Shown here one piece after another: positions 27,540 to 34,775 of a DNA stretch of 64,000 bases. The stretch's first letter is position 1, and each line of letters opens with the position of its first letter. The notes beneath the pieces are model-generated. The model was not told the DNA's origin. It did no database searches and worked only from the letters and a program-made list of their open reading frames with translations. The translations under genes and the position numbers were made by a program. The stretch is from Streptomyces aurantiogriseus (GTDB taxonomy: Bacteria; Actinomycetota; Actinomycetes; Streptomycetales; Streptomycetaceae): assembly GCF_014649375.1 (NCBI RefSeq), contig NZ_BMSX01000007.1, forward strand, positions 62,001-126,000, in the 5' to 3' direction.

Positions 27540-27643
27540 GGGCCCAAGCTTGACAGGTGCGGCCGACCGCGGGCGCCATCGACGACCGGATACGGGTGCG
27601 CTCCGCGATCATGCGCCGAAAGGACGAGACGAGACGCATCGGA

Positions 27644-27724
27644 CGTCAATGCCACACAGCGTCGGATCGTCAATGCCACACAGAGATCGTCAGCGCCACA
27701 AAAAATCATCAAGGCCGCAAAAAA
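27644..27724. repeat. Four imperfect tandem repeats upstream of PAP2
   Basis: CGTCAATGCCACACAG occurs at 27644 and exactly again at 27668. A third unit (CGTCAGCGCCACAAAA, 27688) and a fourth (CATCAAGGCCGCAAAA, 27707) diverge. Spacings are 24, 20 and 19 bases. On the minus strand each unit contains a TGAYG box preceded by a short T-run. It lies 105-185 bases before the PAP2 start, a likely place for cooperative binding of a regulator. Confidence 0.65.
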
Positions 27725-27745
27725 GAAGACCCCGGCGAACCGGGG
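27716..27745 (-). terminator. Intrinsic terminator with a T-run, minus strand
   Basis: On the minus strand CCCCGG-TTCG-CCGGGG (27745-27730) is followed by TCTTCTTTTTT. This is unusually close to the classical rho-independent form for so GC-rich a genome. It lies some 270 bases beyond the apparent gabT terminator, so it may end a separate transcript. Confidence 0.75.
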
Positions 27746-27801
27746 CTCCGTGGTCTGCACCTCAGAAGGAGGTCGGCCACCCCGGAACAGGGGGGGTGAT
27801 T

Positions 27802-27840
27802 CCGGGGCGGCCGTCCGGATCGGAACGCCGGCCGCCCCGG
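27802..27840. terminator. 12-bp stem-loop in the PAP2-gabT spacer
   Basis: CCGGGGCGGCCG (27802-27813) pairs perfectly with CGGCCGCCCCGG (27829-27840) across a 15-base loop. It could be a second terminator for gabT read-through or part of a structured RNA. Confidence 0.5.
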
Positions 27841-28014
27841 GGGGTTTGGGGCGGGCGACCGTCCGATCGGTGAGGAGATCCGAAGCCGGAGGCTCCGGTT
27901 GTGTGCGCGAGGGCACGACCAGGTCGAAGCTGGGGAGGCCCCGGCCTGGGATTCACCCACAGTCCCCTGTGGGCGGGTGTATCTCTCATCTGGGTAGAAC
28001 CTACGGCAGTGACT

Positions 28015-28045
28015 GGCGGGACGACAGGCGGAATCCCGTCCCGCC
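28015..28045 (-). terminator. Probable gabT terminator
   Basis: GGCGGGACG (28015-28023) pairs with CGTCCCGCC (28037-28045), about 80 bases beyond the gabT stop. Confidence 0.6.
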
Positions 28046-28124
28046 ATCCACCTCGCACACCTTCTTCACACGCTCTGCCCGGCCCGGAATCCCACGCCTT
28101 TCCGGACCGGCGCCGCAGGCCGGC

Positions 28125-29459
28125 TCAGATGCGGGCGAAGGCCTGCTCGATGATGTCAAGACCCTCGTTGAGCAGGTCGTCACCGATGACCAGCGGCGGC
28201 AGGAAACGCAGGACGTTGCCGTAGGTGCCACAGGTCAGGACCAGCAGGCCCTCCTGGTGGCAGGCCTTGGCCAGCGCGGCGGTCGCCTCCGGGTTCGGCT
28301 CCTTGGTGGCGCGGTCCTTGACCAGCTCGATGGCGATCATCGCGCCGCGGCCGCGCACGTCGCCGATGACGTCGAACTTCTCGGCCATGGCACCCAGCCG
28401 GGCCTTCATCGTCGCCTCGATCGCCTTCGCCCTGGCGTTGAGGTCCAGCTCCTTCATCGTCTCGATGGAACCGAGCGCACCGGCGCAGGCGACCGGGTTG
28501 CCGCCGTAGGTGCCGCCCAGGCCGCCGGCGTGCGCGGCGTCCATGATCTCGGCGCGGCCGGTGACGGCGGCGAGCGGGAGACCACCGGCGATGCCCTTGG
28601 CGGTGGTGATCAGGTCCGGGACGATGCCCTCGTCCTCGCAGGCGAACCACTGGCCGGTGCGGCAGAAGCCGGACTGGATCTCGTCGGCGACGAAGACGAT
28701 GCCGTGGTCGGCGGCGAACTGGCGGATCGCGGGCAGGAAGCCCTTCGCCGGCTCGATGAAGCCGCCCTCGCCGAGCACCGGCTCGACGATGATCGCGGCC
28801 ACGTTCTCCGGGCCGACCTGCTTGGTGATCTGGTCGATGGCCTGCGCGGCGGCCTCGGGGCCGCAGTTGTCCGGGCCGGTCGGCCAGCGGTAGGCGTACG
28901 CCATCGGCATGCGGTACACCTCGGGCGCGAACGGGCCGAAGCCGTGCTTGTACGGCATGTTCTTCGCCGTCAGCGCCATCGTGAGGTTCGTCCGGCCGTG
29001 GTAGCCGTGGTCGAAGACGACGACCGCCTGGCGCTTGGTGTAGGAGCGGGCGATCTTGACGGCGTTCTCGACGGCCTCGGCGCCGCTGTTGAAGAGCGCG
29101 GACTTCTTGGCGTGGTCACCCGGGGTGAGCTCGGCGAGGGCCTCGGCGACCTCCACGTAGCCCTCGTACGGGGTGACCATGAAACAGGTGTGGGTGAAGT
29201 CGGCGAGCTGCGCGGAGGCCCGGCGTACGACGGCCTCGGCGGAGGCGCCGACGCTGGTCACCGCGATACCGGAGCCGAAGTCGATGAGGCGGTTGCCGTC
29301 GACGTCCTCGATGATGCCGCCGCCCGCGCGCGCGGTGAAGACCGGCAGCACGGAGCCCACGCCCTGCGCGACCGCGGCGACGCGGCGGGCCTGCAGCTCC
29401 TGCGACTTCGGGCCGGGGATGGCGGTGACGACGCGGCGCTCCTGGGGAAGTGCGGTCAT
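28125..29459 (-). CDS. gabT: 4-aminobutyrate aminotransferase
   Basis: PLP-dependent class III transaminase, 444 residues. It moves the amino group of GABA to 2-oxoglutarate, giving succinate semialdehyde and glutamate. The Schiff-base lysine is K288 in TTAKGIAGG. FNSGAEAVENAVKIAR binds the cofactor phosphate and VADEIQSGFCRTG carries the PLP-nitrogen aspartate. ATG 29459 has an AGGGAG ribosome site. The neighbouring polyamine operon would produce GABA from putrescine, and the two aldehyde dehydrogenases would act before and after this step. A divergent gene-free region of 242 bases carries its promoter. Confidence 0.93.
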   Translation of the reverse strand: MTALPQERRVVTAIPGPKSQELQARRVAAVAQGVGSVLPVFTARAGGGIIEDVDGNRLIDFGSGIAVTSVGASAEAVVRRASAQLADFTHTCFMVTPYEGYVEVAEALAELTPGDHAKKSALFNSGAEAVENAVKIARSYTKRQAVVVFDHGYHGRTNLTMALTAKNMPYKHGFGPFAPEVYRMPMAYAYRWPTGPDNCGPEAAAQAIDQITKQVGPENVAAIIVEPVLGEGGFIEPAKGFLPAIRQFAADHGIVFVADEIQSGFCRTGQWFACEDEGIVPDLITTAKGIAGGLPLAAVTGRAEIMDAAHAGGLGGTYGGNPVACAGALGSIETMKELDLNARAKAIEATMKARLGAMAEKFDVIGDVRGRGAMIAIELVKDRATKEPNPEATAALAKACHQEGLLVLTCGTYGNVLRFLPPLVIGDDLLNEGLDIIEQAFARI

Positions 29460-29663
29460 GGGGGCTCCCTGATGATCTTGCGTACCGGGCGGTCCGGGTG
29501 GTCCGGAGGGTGCGTTTTTCGGACGCATTACTTCTTTTCTCGCAGGCTAGGACGGGACGAGAGGTGCGGGCATGCTCCATGTGGGCGTTGTCGGCGGCTC
29601 GGGTTGTCCGTCGTGGACATAGCTGCGTGGCCGCCCGTCGCCGTGGGCCCGGCCACGTAAGCG

Positions 29664-29692
29664 GTGAACTCCCTTTGCGGGGGCGTTAGATT
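29664..29692 (+). promoter_or_regulatory. Candidate promoter giving a leaderless transcript
   Basis: GTGAAC (-35, 29664-29669), a 17-base spacer and TAGATT (-10, 29687-29692) end nine bases before the ATG at 29702. No Shine-Dalgarno sequence is visible, so the ATPase mRNA may begin at or next to its start codon. Confidence 0.5.
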
Positions 29693-29701
29693 GACTCGGC
29701 G

Positions 29702-32149
29702 ATGGTGGACGGAACGGCTGGTCAGGGGGCAAGGGCGATGGACAGCGACGGGACGCAGGACGCGCGGGGTACGCATGCGAATCCTGTGCCGCGCCCGGCG
29801 GGGCCGCCTCAGCCGCCCGCGGTGCCGCCGCGGCCGGCCCGCGCGCCGGGGGTGCCGCACGCGTCCGGGCAGGTCACGCCGCCGTCCTCCGCCGTGGCCG
29901 CGTGGCTGAACGAGGCGCGTCCGGCGGCCCGGCCGGGCATCTGGCGGTTCGGGTACCGGCTGCCGAAGGCCGCCGGGGCACCGGAGCGGCTCTCGCCCGT
30001 CACCGTTCTCGGCATGCTGATCCCGCTGGCGGTCGCGCTGGTGCTGTGGTCGCTGTGGCGGCAGGGCAGCCTCCCGTACCAGTTCGCGCTGCTGCGGCTG
30101 TTCACCCCGGACGACTGGTGGTGGGGCGGCACGATCGCCTCGCCACGGAACATGGAGGGCGCCGAGGCGCGGGTCGTCTACGACGGCGCCTTCTTCGCCG
30201 TCCTGGTCTACGCGATGGGCCGGCTGGGCGGCTGGCTCGACGCCGCCCGCCACTTCGTGGGCCGCCGGCCGCAGCCCGCGCGGGCCCTGCTCGCCCTCCT
30301 GTGCGCGCTGGCCGCGCTGAGCTTCGTGTTCCCCAGCGCCTTCCCCGGGGTCGGCTGGGACGCTCTGCCGGTCGTCGACCCGCTGTTCTCGCTCATCGTC
30401 CTGATCTCCGGCAGCTACGAGCTGTTCGCCTCCCCCACCTTCACCGACTTCCTGTACACGGTGATCACCCTGCTGGTGGTGTGGCCGTTCGCGCTGCTGG
30501 GCGGCTGGTGGCCGTACCTGAGGGAACGCCTCGCCGCCCGCCGCAAGGGCCCCGACCGTCCCGGGCCGACGCGCGTCGAGCGGCCGCGTGCGCAGTGGCC
30601 GCAGCTGCGGGACGCCGGGCAGTACGAGGCGGCGGACGTGCTGACCGCCGAGGTCGCGGCCGGGCGGATGAACGACGTGGACTGCGCGCGCGTCACGCGC
30701 GCGTGGGCGGCGGGCCTCGCGGACTTCCGGGAGACGGTGCTGCGGGAGGGCGGCGCCGCCTGGGCCCACCCGTCCGGCGACCGCGATCTGCCCCGGCGCG
30801 GCGCGCGCCACGATCTGCTCGCGGGCCAGGTACGCATCGGCCGCTGGGTGGCCGCCGAGCGCGCCCCCCTCGCCTACCACGACGCGGGCGCCGCGCTCGG
30901 CCCGGAGGTGCTGGGCACCTCGCTGCTGGCGGTCGGGCCGTCCGGCTCGGGCAAGACGCGGACGCTGGTCGAGCCGCTGACCGAGGCGCTGGCCCTCCAG
31001 GCGCTCACCGGAGGCTGCGCCCTGGTCGCGGTCTCCTCGCCCGGGAGCCCGCTCGGCTCCGACTCCGCGTTCGACGTGATCGTACGGATCGGCGATCCGG
31101 CGTCCGTCCACGACCTGGACCCGTACGCCGAGTCCGACGACCCCGACGAGGCGGCCGCCGTCCTCGGCGAGGCGCTGGTCGGCGACCTGGACACGGTGAA
31201 CGGCCAGAGTGCGGCCACCGCGCTCGCCCAGCTCCTCGGCCCCTACCGGGCCGTCCACGGCCGCTTCCCGACGCTGCCCGAGCTGCGCGAGCTCCTCGAG
31301 GGCGAGCCGACGGCGCTGTCCGCGCTGCGGGAGGCCGTGGCCGGGGACGAGGTCATGCGCCGCGAGCTGGAGGCGCGCATCCGGCAGACGGGCACGCCCG
31401 GCGACCCGGGCCGTGCCCTCGCCGACCGGCTCGCGCTGCTGAACCGGCCGGCGTTCGCGGACTTCTTCGGCGGGAGCGGCGGCCGGGCGGGCGAGCCGGA
31501 GGGCGGCGCGCATCGGCCGTTCTCCCTGCGGGCCGTCGCCCATCATCCGCTGCGGGTCCGCGTCGACCTGCCCGAACGTGGCCACGAGGAGGCCGGCCGG
31601 CTGATCACCCGGCTCGTCCTCGCCCAGTTCCACACCGTCGTCCGGGAGGGGCGGCGTGCGCACTTCGCCTGCCTGGTCCTGGACGACGCGACGGGGACGG
31701 TCACCGCGGAGTCGGTGCGCCGGATCCAGCGGCTGCGCTCGCAGAACGCGGGCGTGGTGCTCGCCCTGCGCAGCATCGGTGACGTCCCCGAGGCGCTGCA
31801 CGGGCCGCTGTACGGGGCGGTCGGCTGCCGGATGGCGTTCTCCGGGATCACCACCTGGGACGGCAGCCGGTTCGCACAGACCTGGGGCACGGAGTGGGTG
31901 GAGACGACGGAGGTCGCCAAGCACACCGTCTTCGCCGACCAGCCGATGACCCGCGCCCTCCACGCCCTGCGCAAGCTGGTCACCGGCAAGGCGGTGACCA
32001 CGGACGCGGTGACCGTGCGCCAGGTCGAGCGGGAGCGGTGGTCGGCGTCCCAGCTGGCGCACGAGGTGCCGCCGGGGCACGCGGTGCTGTCCCTGACGAC
32101 CGTCAAGGGCGAGCACGCGCCGCCGTTGCTGGTGGATCTGCGGGGCTGA
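29702..32149 (+). CDS. Membrane-anchored VirD4/TraG-like ATPase, function unknown
   Basis: 815-residue protein with a Pro-rich N-terminal tail, about five transmembrane helices between residues 100 and 265, and a cytoplasmic P-loop ATPase domain. Walker A is GPSGSGKT with K418, and a likely Walker B is FACLVLDDATG. The late AVGCRMAFSG and QTWGTEWVETTE segments resemble coupling proteins of conjugation or type IV secretion. No relaxase, pilus or transfer gene is nearby, so it is an orphan chromosomal member that may pump DNA or protein or do something else. An alternative ATG at 29738 exists. It sits between gabT and the PucR-type regulator without an obvious link to them. Confidence 0.7.
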   Translation: MVDGTAGQGARAMDSDGTQDARGTHANPVPRPAGPPQPPAVPPRPARAPGVPHASGQVTPPSSAVAAWLNEARPAARPGIWRFGYRLPKAAGAPERLSPVTVLGMLIPLAVALVLWSLWRQGSLPYQFALLRLFTPDDWWWGGTIASPRNMEGAEARVVYDGAFFAVLVYAMGRLGGWLDAARHFVGRRPQPARALLALLCALAALSFVFPSAFPGVGWDALPVVDPLFSLIVLISGSYELFASPTFTDFLYTVITLLVVWPFALLGGWWPYLRERLAARRKGPDRPGPTRVERPRAQWPQLRDAGQYEAADVLTAEVAAGRMNDVDCARVTRAWAAGLADFRETVLREGGAAWAHPSGDRDLPRRGARHDLLAGQVRIGRWVAAERAPLAYHDAGAALGPEVLGTSLLAVGPSGSGKTRTLVEPLTEALALQALTGGCALVAVSSPGSPLGSDSAFDVIVRIGDPASVHDLDPYAESDDPDEAAAVLGEALVGDLDTVNGQSAATALAQLLGPYRAVHGRFPTLPELRELLEGEPTALSALREAVAGDEVMRRELEARIRQTGTPGDPGRALADRLALLNRPAFADFFGGSGGRAGEPEGGAHRPFSLRAVAHHPLRVRVDLPERGHEEAGRLITRLVLAQFHTVVREGRRAHFACLVLDDATGTVTAESVRRIQRLRSQNAGVVLALRSIGDVPEALHGPLYGAVGCRMAFSGITTWDGSRFAQTWGTEWVETTEVAKHTVFADQPMTRALHALRKLVTGKAVTTDAVTVRQVERERWSASQLAHEVPPGHAVLSLTTVKGEHAPPLLVDLRG

Positions 32150-32194
32150 GCAGGCGCAGGGCACCCCTACAGTGAGGCAGAATCGACCCAGGCC

Positions 32195-32251
32195 CTTCGT
32201 ACGAAGCGGCCAAAAGATCACGCAGCCGATGCGGACGATCTCGCAGCCGAT
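32195..32251 (+). promoter_or_regulatory. Palindrome and 21-bp-spaced direct repeats before the PucR-type gene
   Basis: A perfect 12-bp palindrome CTTCGTACGAAG (32195-32206) is followed by two copies of GATCWCGCAGCCGAT at 32216-32230 and 32237-32251. Their 21-bp spacing puts both on the same face of the helix. This pattern suits autoregulation by the adjacent regulator. Confidence 0.5.
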
Positions 32252-32274
32252 CACCTCTCCGACCTGAAGGCCCC

Positions 32275-33876
32275 ATGCCTCCCACGCTCGCCTCGCTCGT
32301 CCACCACTCCGCGCTGAAGCTGACCGTGCGGGCGGGCGATGACCGTCTGGACGTGCCGGTGCGCTGGGCGCACGTCAGCGAGCTCGCCGACCCCGTGCCG
32401 TACATGGAGGGCGGGGAGCTGCTGCTGATCACCGCGCTGAAGCTGGACGCGGAGGACCCGGAGGCCATGCGGCGCTATGTGAAGCGCCTGGTCGGGGCGG
32501 GTGTGGTGGGGCTCGGCTTCGCCGTCGGCGTCAACTACGAGGAGATCCCGAAGGCGCTCGTGGACGCGGCGGAGGAGGCGGGCCTGCCGCTGCTGGAGGT
32601 GCCGCGCCGCACGCCCTTCCTCGCGATCAGCAAGGCGGTGTCGGCGGCGATCGCGGCCGATCAGTACCGGGCGGTGACGGCCGGGTTCGCGGCCCAGCGC
32701 GAGCTGACGAAGCAAACGCTGACGGGCGGCCCGGAGGGCCTGCTCACCGCCCTCGCCTCGCAGGTCGACGGCTGGGCCGCGCTGTACGACGCCTCGGGCG
32801 CCGTCGTCGCGACCGCGCCCGAGTGGGCGGGGCGGCGGGCGGCACGGCTCACGGCGGAGGTGGAACGGCTGCGGGAGCGGTCGGCGCCGGCCTCGGCGGT
32901 GGTCGGCGGGCCGGAGCACTCCGATCACGACGACCGGATAGAACTGCACTCCCTGGGCACCGGCCGCCGCCCGCGCGCCGCCCTCGCGGTCGGCACGGCG
33001 TCCGCCCTCGGTACGGCGGAGCGGTACGCCGTCCACTCGGCCATCGCCCTGCTCACCCTCACCACGGAACGCTCCCGGTCCCTGCACGCGGCGGAGCAGC
33101 GGATCGGGGCGGCGGTGCTGCGCATGCTCCTGGCGGGCGAACCGGATCACGCCCGTGCCGTCGCCGGGGATCTGTACGGCGGCCTGCTCGACGCCCCCTT
33201 CCGGGTGCTCGTGGCCGAGTCGGCGACCGCGAAGCCGTCGGGGGACCCGCTGGGCGGCGTCGCCGAGACCGTGGAGTCCGCGGCCGCGCGCTCCGGGGAG
33301 GCGGTGCTGGTCGTGCCCGAGGGTGAGCGGCTGGTGGCCCTGGTCGCGGACGGGGGCTCGGCCGCGGCGGCCTGTGTGCAGTACGCGGCGGCGCTGGAGG
33401 GGGCCCGGGGGACGGTGGGCGCCGGCGCCGTTCGCGAGGGCGGCGAGGAGGACGAACCGGTCGTCGGTCTGTCCGCCCCGGCCGGGCCGATCGCGGCGGC
33501 CGCGGCGTACAAGCAGGCCGAGCAGGCGCTGTCGGTGGCACGCCGTCGGGGCCGTGTCTTCGTGGAACACGAGCAGCTGGCGGCGGGCTCGGTCCTTCCC
33601 CTCCTCGCGGACGACGCGGTGAAGGCGTTCGCGGACGGACTTCTGCGAGCCCTGCACGAACACGACGCGACCGGCCGGGGCGATCTGGTGGCCTCCCTGC
33701 GCGCCTGGCTGTCCCGCCACGGCCAGTGGGACGCGGCGGCCGCCGACCTGGGCGTCCACCGTCACACGCTTCGCTACCGGATGCGGCGGGTGGAGGAGAT
33801 CCTGGGGCGCTCGCTGGACGATCCGGATGTGCGGATGGAGCTGTGGCTGGCGTTGAAGGCTACGGCTGCGGAGTAG
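32275..33876 (+). CDS. PucR-family transcriptional regulator
   Basis: Probable regulator of the polyamine/GABA genes, 533 residues. The N-terminal PucR domain (about 1-125, with ELADPVPYMEGGELLLIT) and the C-terminal helix-turn-helix (about 465-525, ADLGVHRHTLRYRMRRVEEI) are both clear. The middle is the usual GGDEF-like sensory region. ATG 32275 follows a gene-free stretch with symmetric and repeated motifs. PucR proteins generally sense nitrogen-containing metabolites such as purines, proline or GABA. The target genes here are inferred from position only. Confidence 0.88.
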   Translation: MPPTLASLVHHSALKLTVRAGDDRLDVPVRWAHVSELADPVPYMEGGELLLITALKLDAEDPEAMRRYVKRLVGAGVVGLGFAVGVNYEEIPKALVDAAEEAGLPLLEVPRRTPFLAISKAVSAAIAADQYRAVTAGFAAQRELTKQTLTGGPEGLLTALASQVDGWAALYDASGAVVATAPEWAGRRAARLTAEVERLRERSAPASAVVGGPEHSDHDDRIELHSLGTGRRPRAALAVGTASALGTAERYAVHSAIALLTLTTERSRSLHAAEQRIGAAVLRMLLAGEPDHARAVAGDLYGGLLDAPFRVLVAESATAKPSGDPLGGVAETVESAAARSGEAVLVVPEGERLVALVADGGSAAAACVQYAAALEGARGTVGAGAVREGGEEDEPVVGLSAPAGPIAAAAAYKQAEQALSVARRRGRVFVEHEQLAAGSVLPLLADDAVKAFADGLLRALHEHDATGRGDLVASLRAWLSRHGQWDAAAADLGVHRHTLRYRMRRVEEILGRSLDDPDVRMELWLALKATAAE

Positions 33877-33921
33877 GTGGCTGCGGGTGGGGGTGAGCGG
33901 GGCGCCTGCGGGTTGGTGGGC

Positions 33922-33989
33922 GGGTCGGGGTCGTGGCGGTGCGGGTCGCGCCTGCTGCCGGTGGGTGGGTCGGGGTCGTGGCGGTGCGG
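33922..33989. repeat. 23-bp direct repeat beside the palindromic element
   Basis: GGGTCGGGGTCGTGGCGGTG plus CGG occurs at 33922-33944 and 33967-33989, 45 bases apart. The second copy is the left edge of the 134-bp element, so one arm of the element has been duplicated outward. Confidence 0.7.
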
Positions 33990-34097
33990 CGAGCCCGTCG
34001 CGTGTTGGGCGTACGGCTGCCTGCTGCCACAGTCCGAGTTGGCTGTGACGAGCTGAGCGACGGGCTCCAGCCGCACCACCACGACCCGCTCCCGCCG
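33964..34097 (+). repeat. 134-bp palindromic repeat element, copy A
   Basis: Almost identical (two mismatches) to the reverse complement of 43797-43930. Its ends are inverted repeats: 33974-34001 pairs with 34057-34086 apart from a small internal bulge. The central part can fold through CACAG/CTGTG. It lies between the PucR-type gene and a hypothetical gene. Open frames inside it are similar on both strands and look spurious. It resembles a non-autonomous dispersed element more than a gene. Confidence 0.85.
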
Positions 34098-34135
34098 CAT
34101 GCGGGTGCGGGAGCGTCGTGGTGGGGATGGGGGCG

Positions 34136-34183
34136 GGTGCGGGTGTGTGGGGGCTTGGGTGGTGACACGGCCCGCTCCTGCCG
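34136..34183. repeat. G-rich repeat unit next to copy A
   Basis: The stretch with GTGTGTGGGGGCTTGGGTGG and then CACGGCCCG and CCTGCCGG is the reverse complement of the 56-bp unit that is tandemly repeated beside copy B at 43685-43796. The two loci therefore share flanking repeats as well as the palindrome. Confidence 0.7.
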
Positions 34184-34204
34184 GAGGGCGGGTGCGGGTG
34201 TGGG

Positions 34205-34657
34205 TCAGGTGTTTTCCGGGTCGGTCGGGCCCGCTGCCGCCTCGTGCATCGCCAGTTCCAGGAGTGAGGGGTCGGTGAGGGTGCCCGAGCCGTCCGGGGG
34301 GATCAGCCAGCGGACGGTGCCGGTTGACCGGCCCGGGTAGGGGACGACGATCCAGGTGTCGGCGCCGGCCGTGCGGACGCCGGTGCCGATCCAGCGGGCG
34401 GCCGTGCCCGGCGGTACGAAGAAGCCCATCCGGTCGTCCGCGAAGTCGAGCAGCACGGGGCCGGGCTGGTCGAGGATGCGGGTGAGGACGTCGAGCGTGG
34501 GATGGCCCAGCTCGCCCGGCAGGATCAGTACGTCCCAGGCCTTGCCGGCGGGCAACAGGGCGACCCCGAGGGGGTTGCGCTCCCATTCCCAGCGGCAGGC
34601 CTCGGGGTCCGGTGCGACGGATGCGAGCCATTCGACGGCCGTCTTCGCCCGAGCCAT
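34205..34657 (-). CDS. Conserved hypothetical protein
   Basis: 150-residue soluble protein with no signal peptide or membrane segment. The beta-rich core contains NPLGVALLPAGKAWDVLILP and later DTWIVVPYPGRSTGTVRWLI. This weakly resembles the N-terminal part of Prim-Pol-like DNA primase/polymerases, but no catalytic residues are evident. The start codon is preceded by an ideal AGGGAGG ribosome site, which is part of a long stem-loop (34663-34714) and could be hidden by it. It lies downstream of the polyamine operon on the same strand. Function unknown. Confidence 0.7.
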   Translation of the reverse strand: MARAKTAVEWLASVAPDPEACRWEWERNPLGVALLPAGKAWDVLILPGELGHPTLDVLTRILDQPGPVLLDFADDRMGFFVPPGTAARWIGTGVRTAGADTWIVVPYPGRSTGTVRWLIPPDGSGTLTDPSLLELAMHEAAAGPTDPENT

Positions 34658-34662
34658 GAGGA

Positions 34663-34714
34663 GACCTCCCTTTCTCTCGTGGACGCGTGCGCGTCCACGG
34701 GGAGGAGGGAGGTC
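34663..34714 (-). promoter_or_regulatory. Stem-loop that pairs with the ribosome site of the 34205-34657 gene
   Basis: On the minus strand GACCTCCCT (34714-34706) can pair with AGGGAGGTC (34671-34663), which contains the Shine-Dalgarno sequence. An inner 9-bp stem (34678-34686 with 34691-34699) closes the hairpin. It may be a translational switch, a terminator of the oxidase operon, or both. Confidence 0.6.
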
Positions 34715-34775
34715 CCCCTGCGGGCATTACGCGCGTTCCGGCCCCTCGTTGGAGTGAACCGGATCGATGAACGGG

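Larger units (their letters stand above)
27540..28124. other. Structured gene-free region between PAP2 and gabT
   Basis: A 585-base stretch with no credible gene but much structure. From right to left it holds a hairpin at 28015-28045 (probable gabT terminator), a CACCCACAG/CTGTGGGCGGGTG foldback near 27953-27978, a 12-bp stem at 27802-27840, an intrinsic terminator with a T-run at 27716-27745, and four tandem repeats at 27644-27724. A small RNA on the minus strand, from about 27990 to 27716, would fit but is unproven. Confidence 0.45.

Noticed and set aside
27644..27724. CRISPR-like array
   Set aside because: Only four imperfect units, spacers of 3-8 bases, no cas genes.
27557..27799. An open frame with repeated SMPH-like tetrapeptides over the tandem repeats
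   Set aside because: Spacings of 24, 20 and 19 are not all multiples of three, so the repeats do not keep a reading frame; a DNA or RNA role is more likely.
27845..28010. Riboswitch or tRNA-like RNA in the PAP2-gabT spacer
   Set aside because: Foldbacks are present, but I could not match a cloverleaf or the conserved core of any riboswitch I know; kept only as a possible small RNA.
33964..34097. Insertion sequence with transposase
   Set aside because: The element is only 134 bp and encodes nothing plausible; at most it is non-autonomous.
33933..34340. Short open frames within the 134-bp elements that encode similar peptides at both loci
   Set aside because: The similarity follows from the repeated DNA; frames on both strands are equally open and no ribosome site is present.
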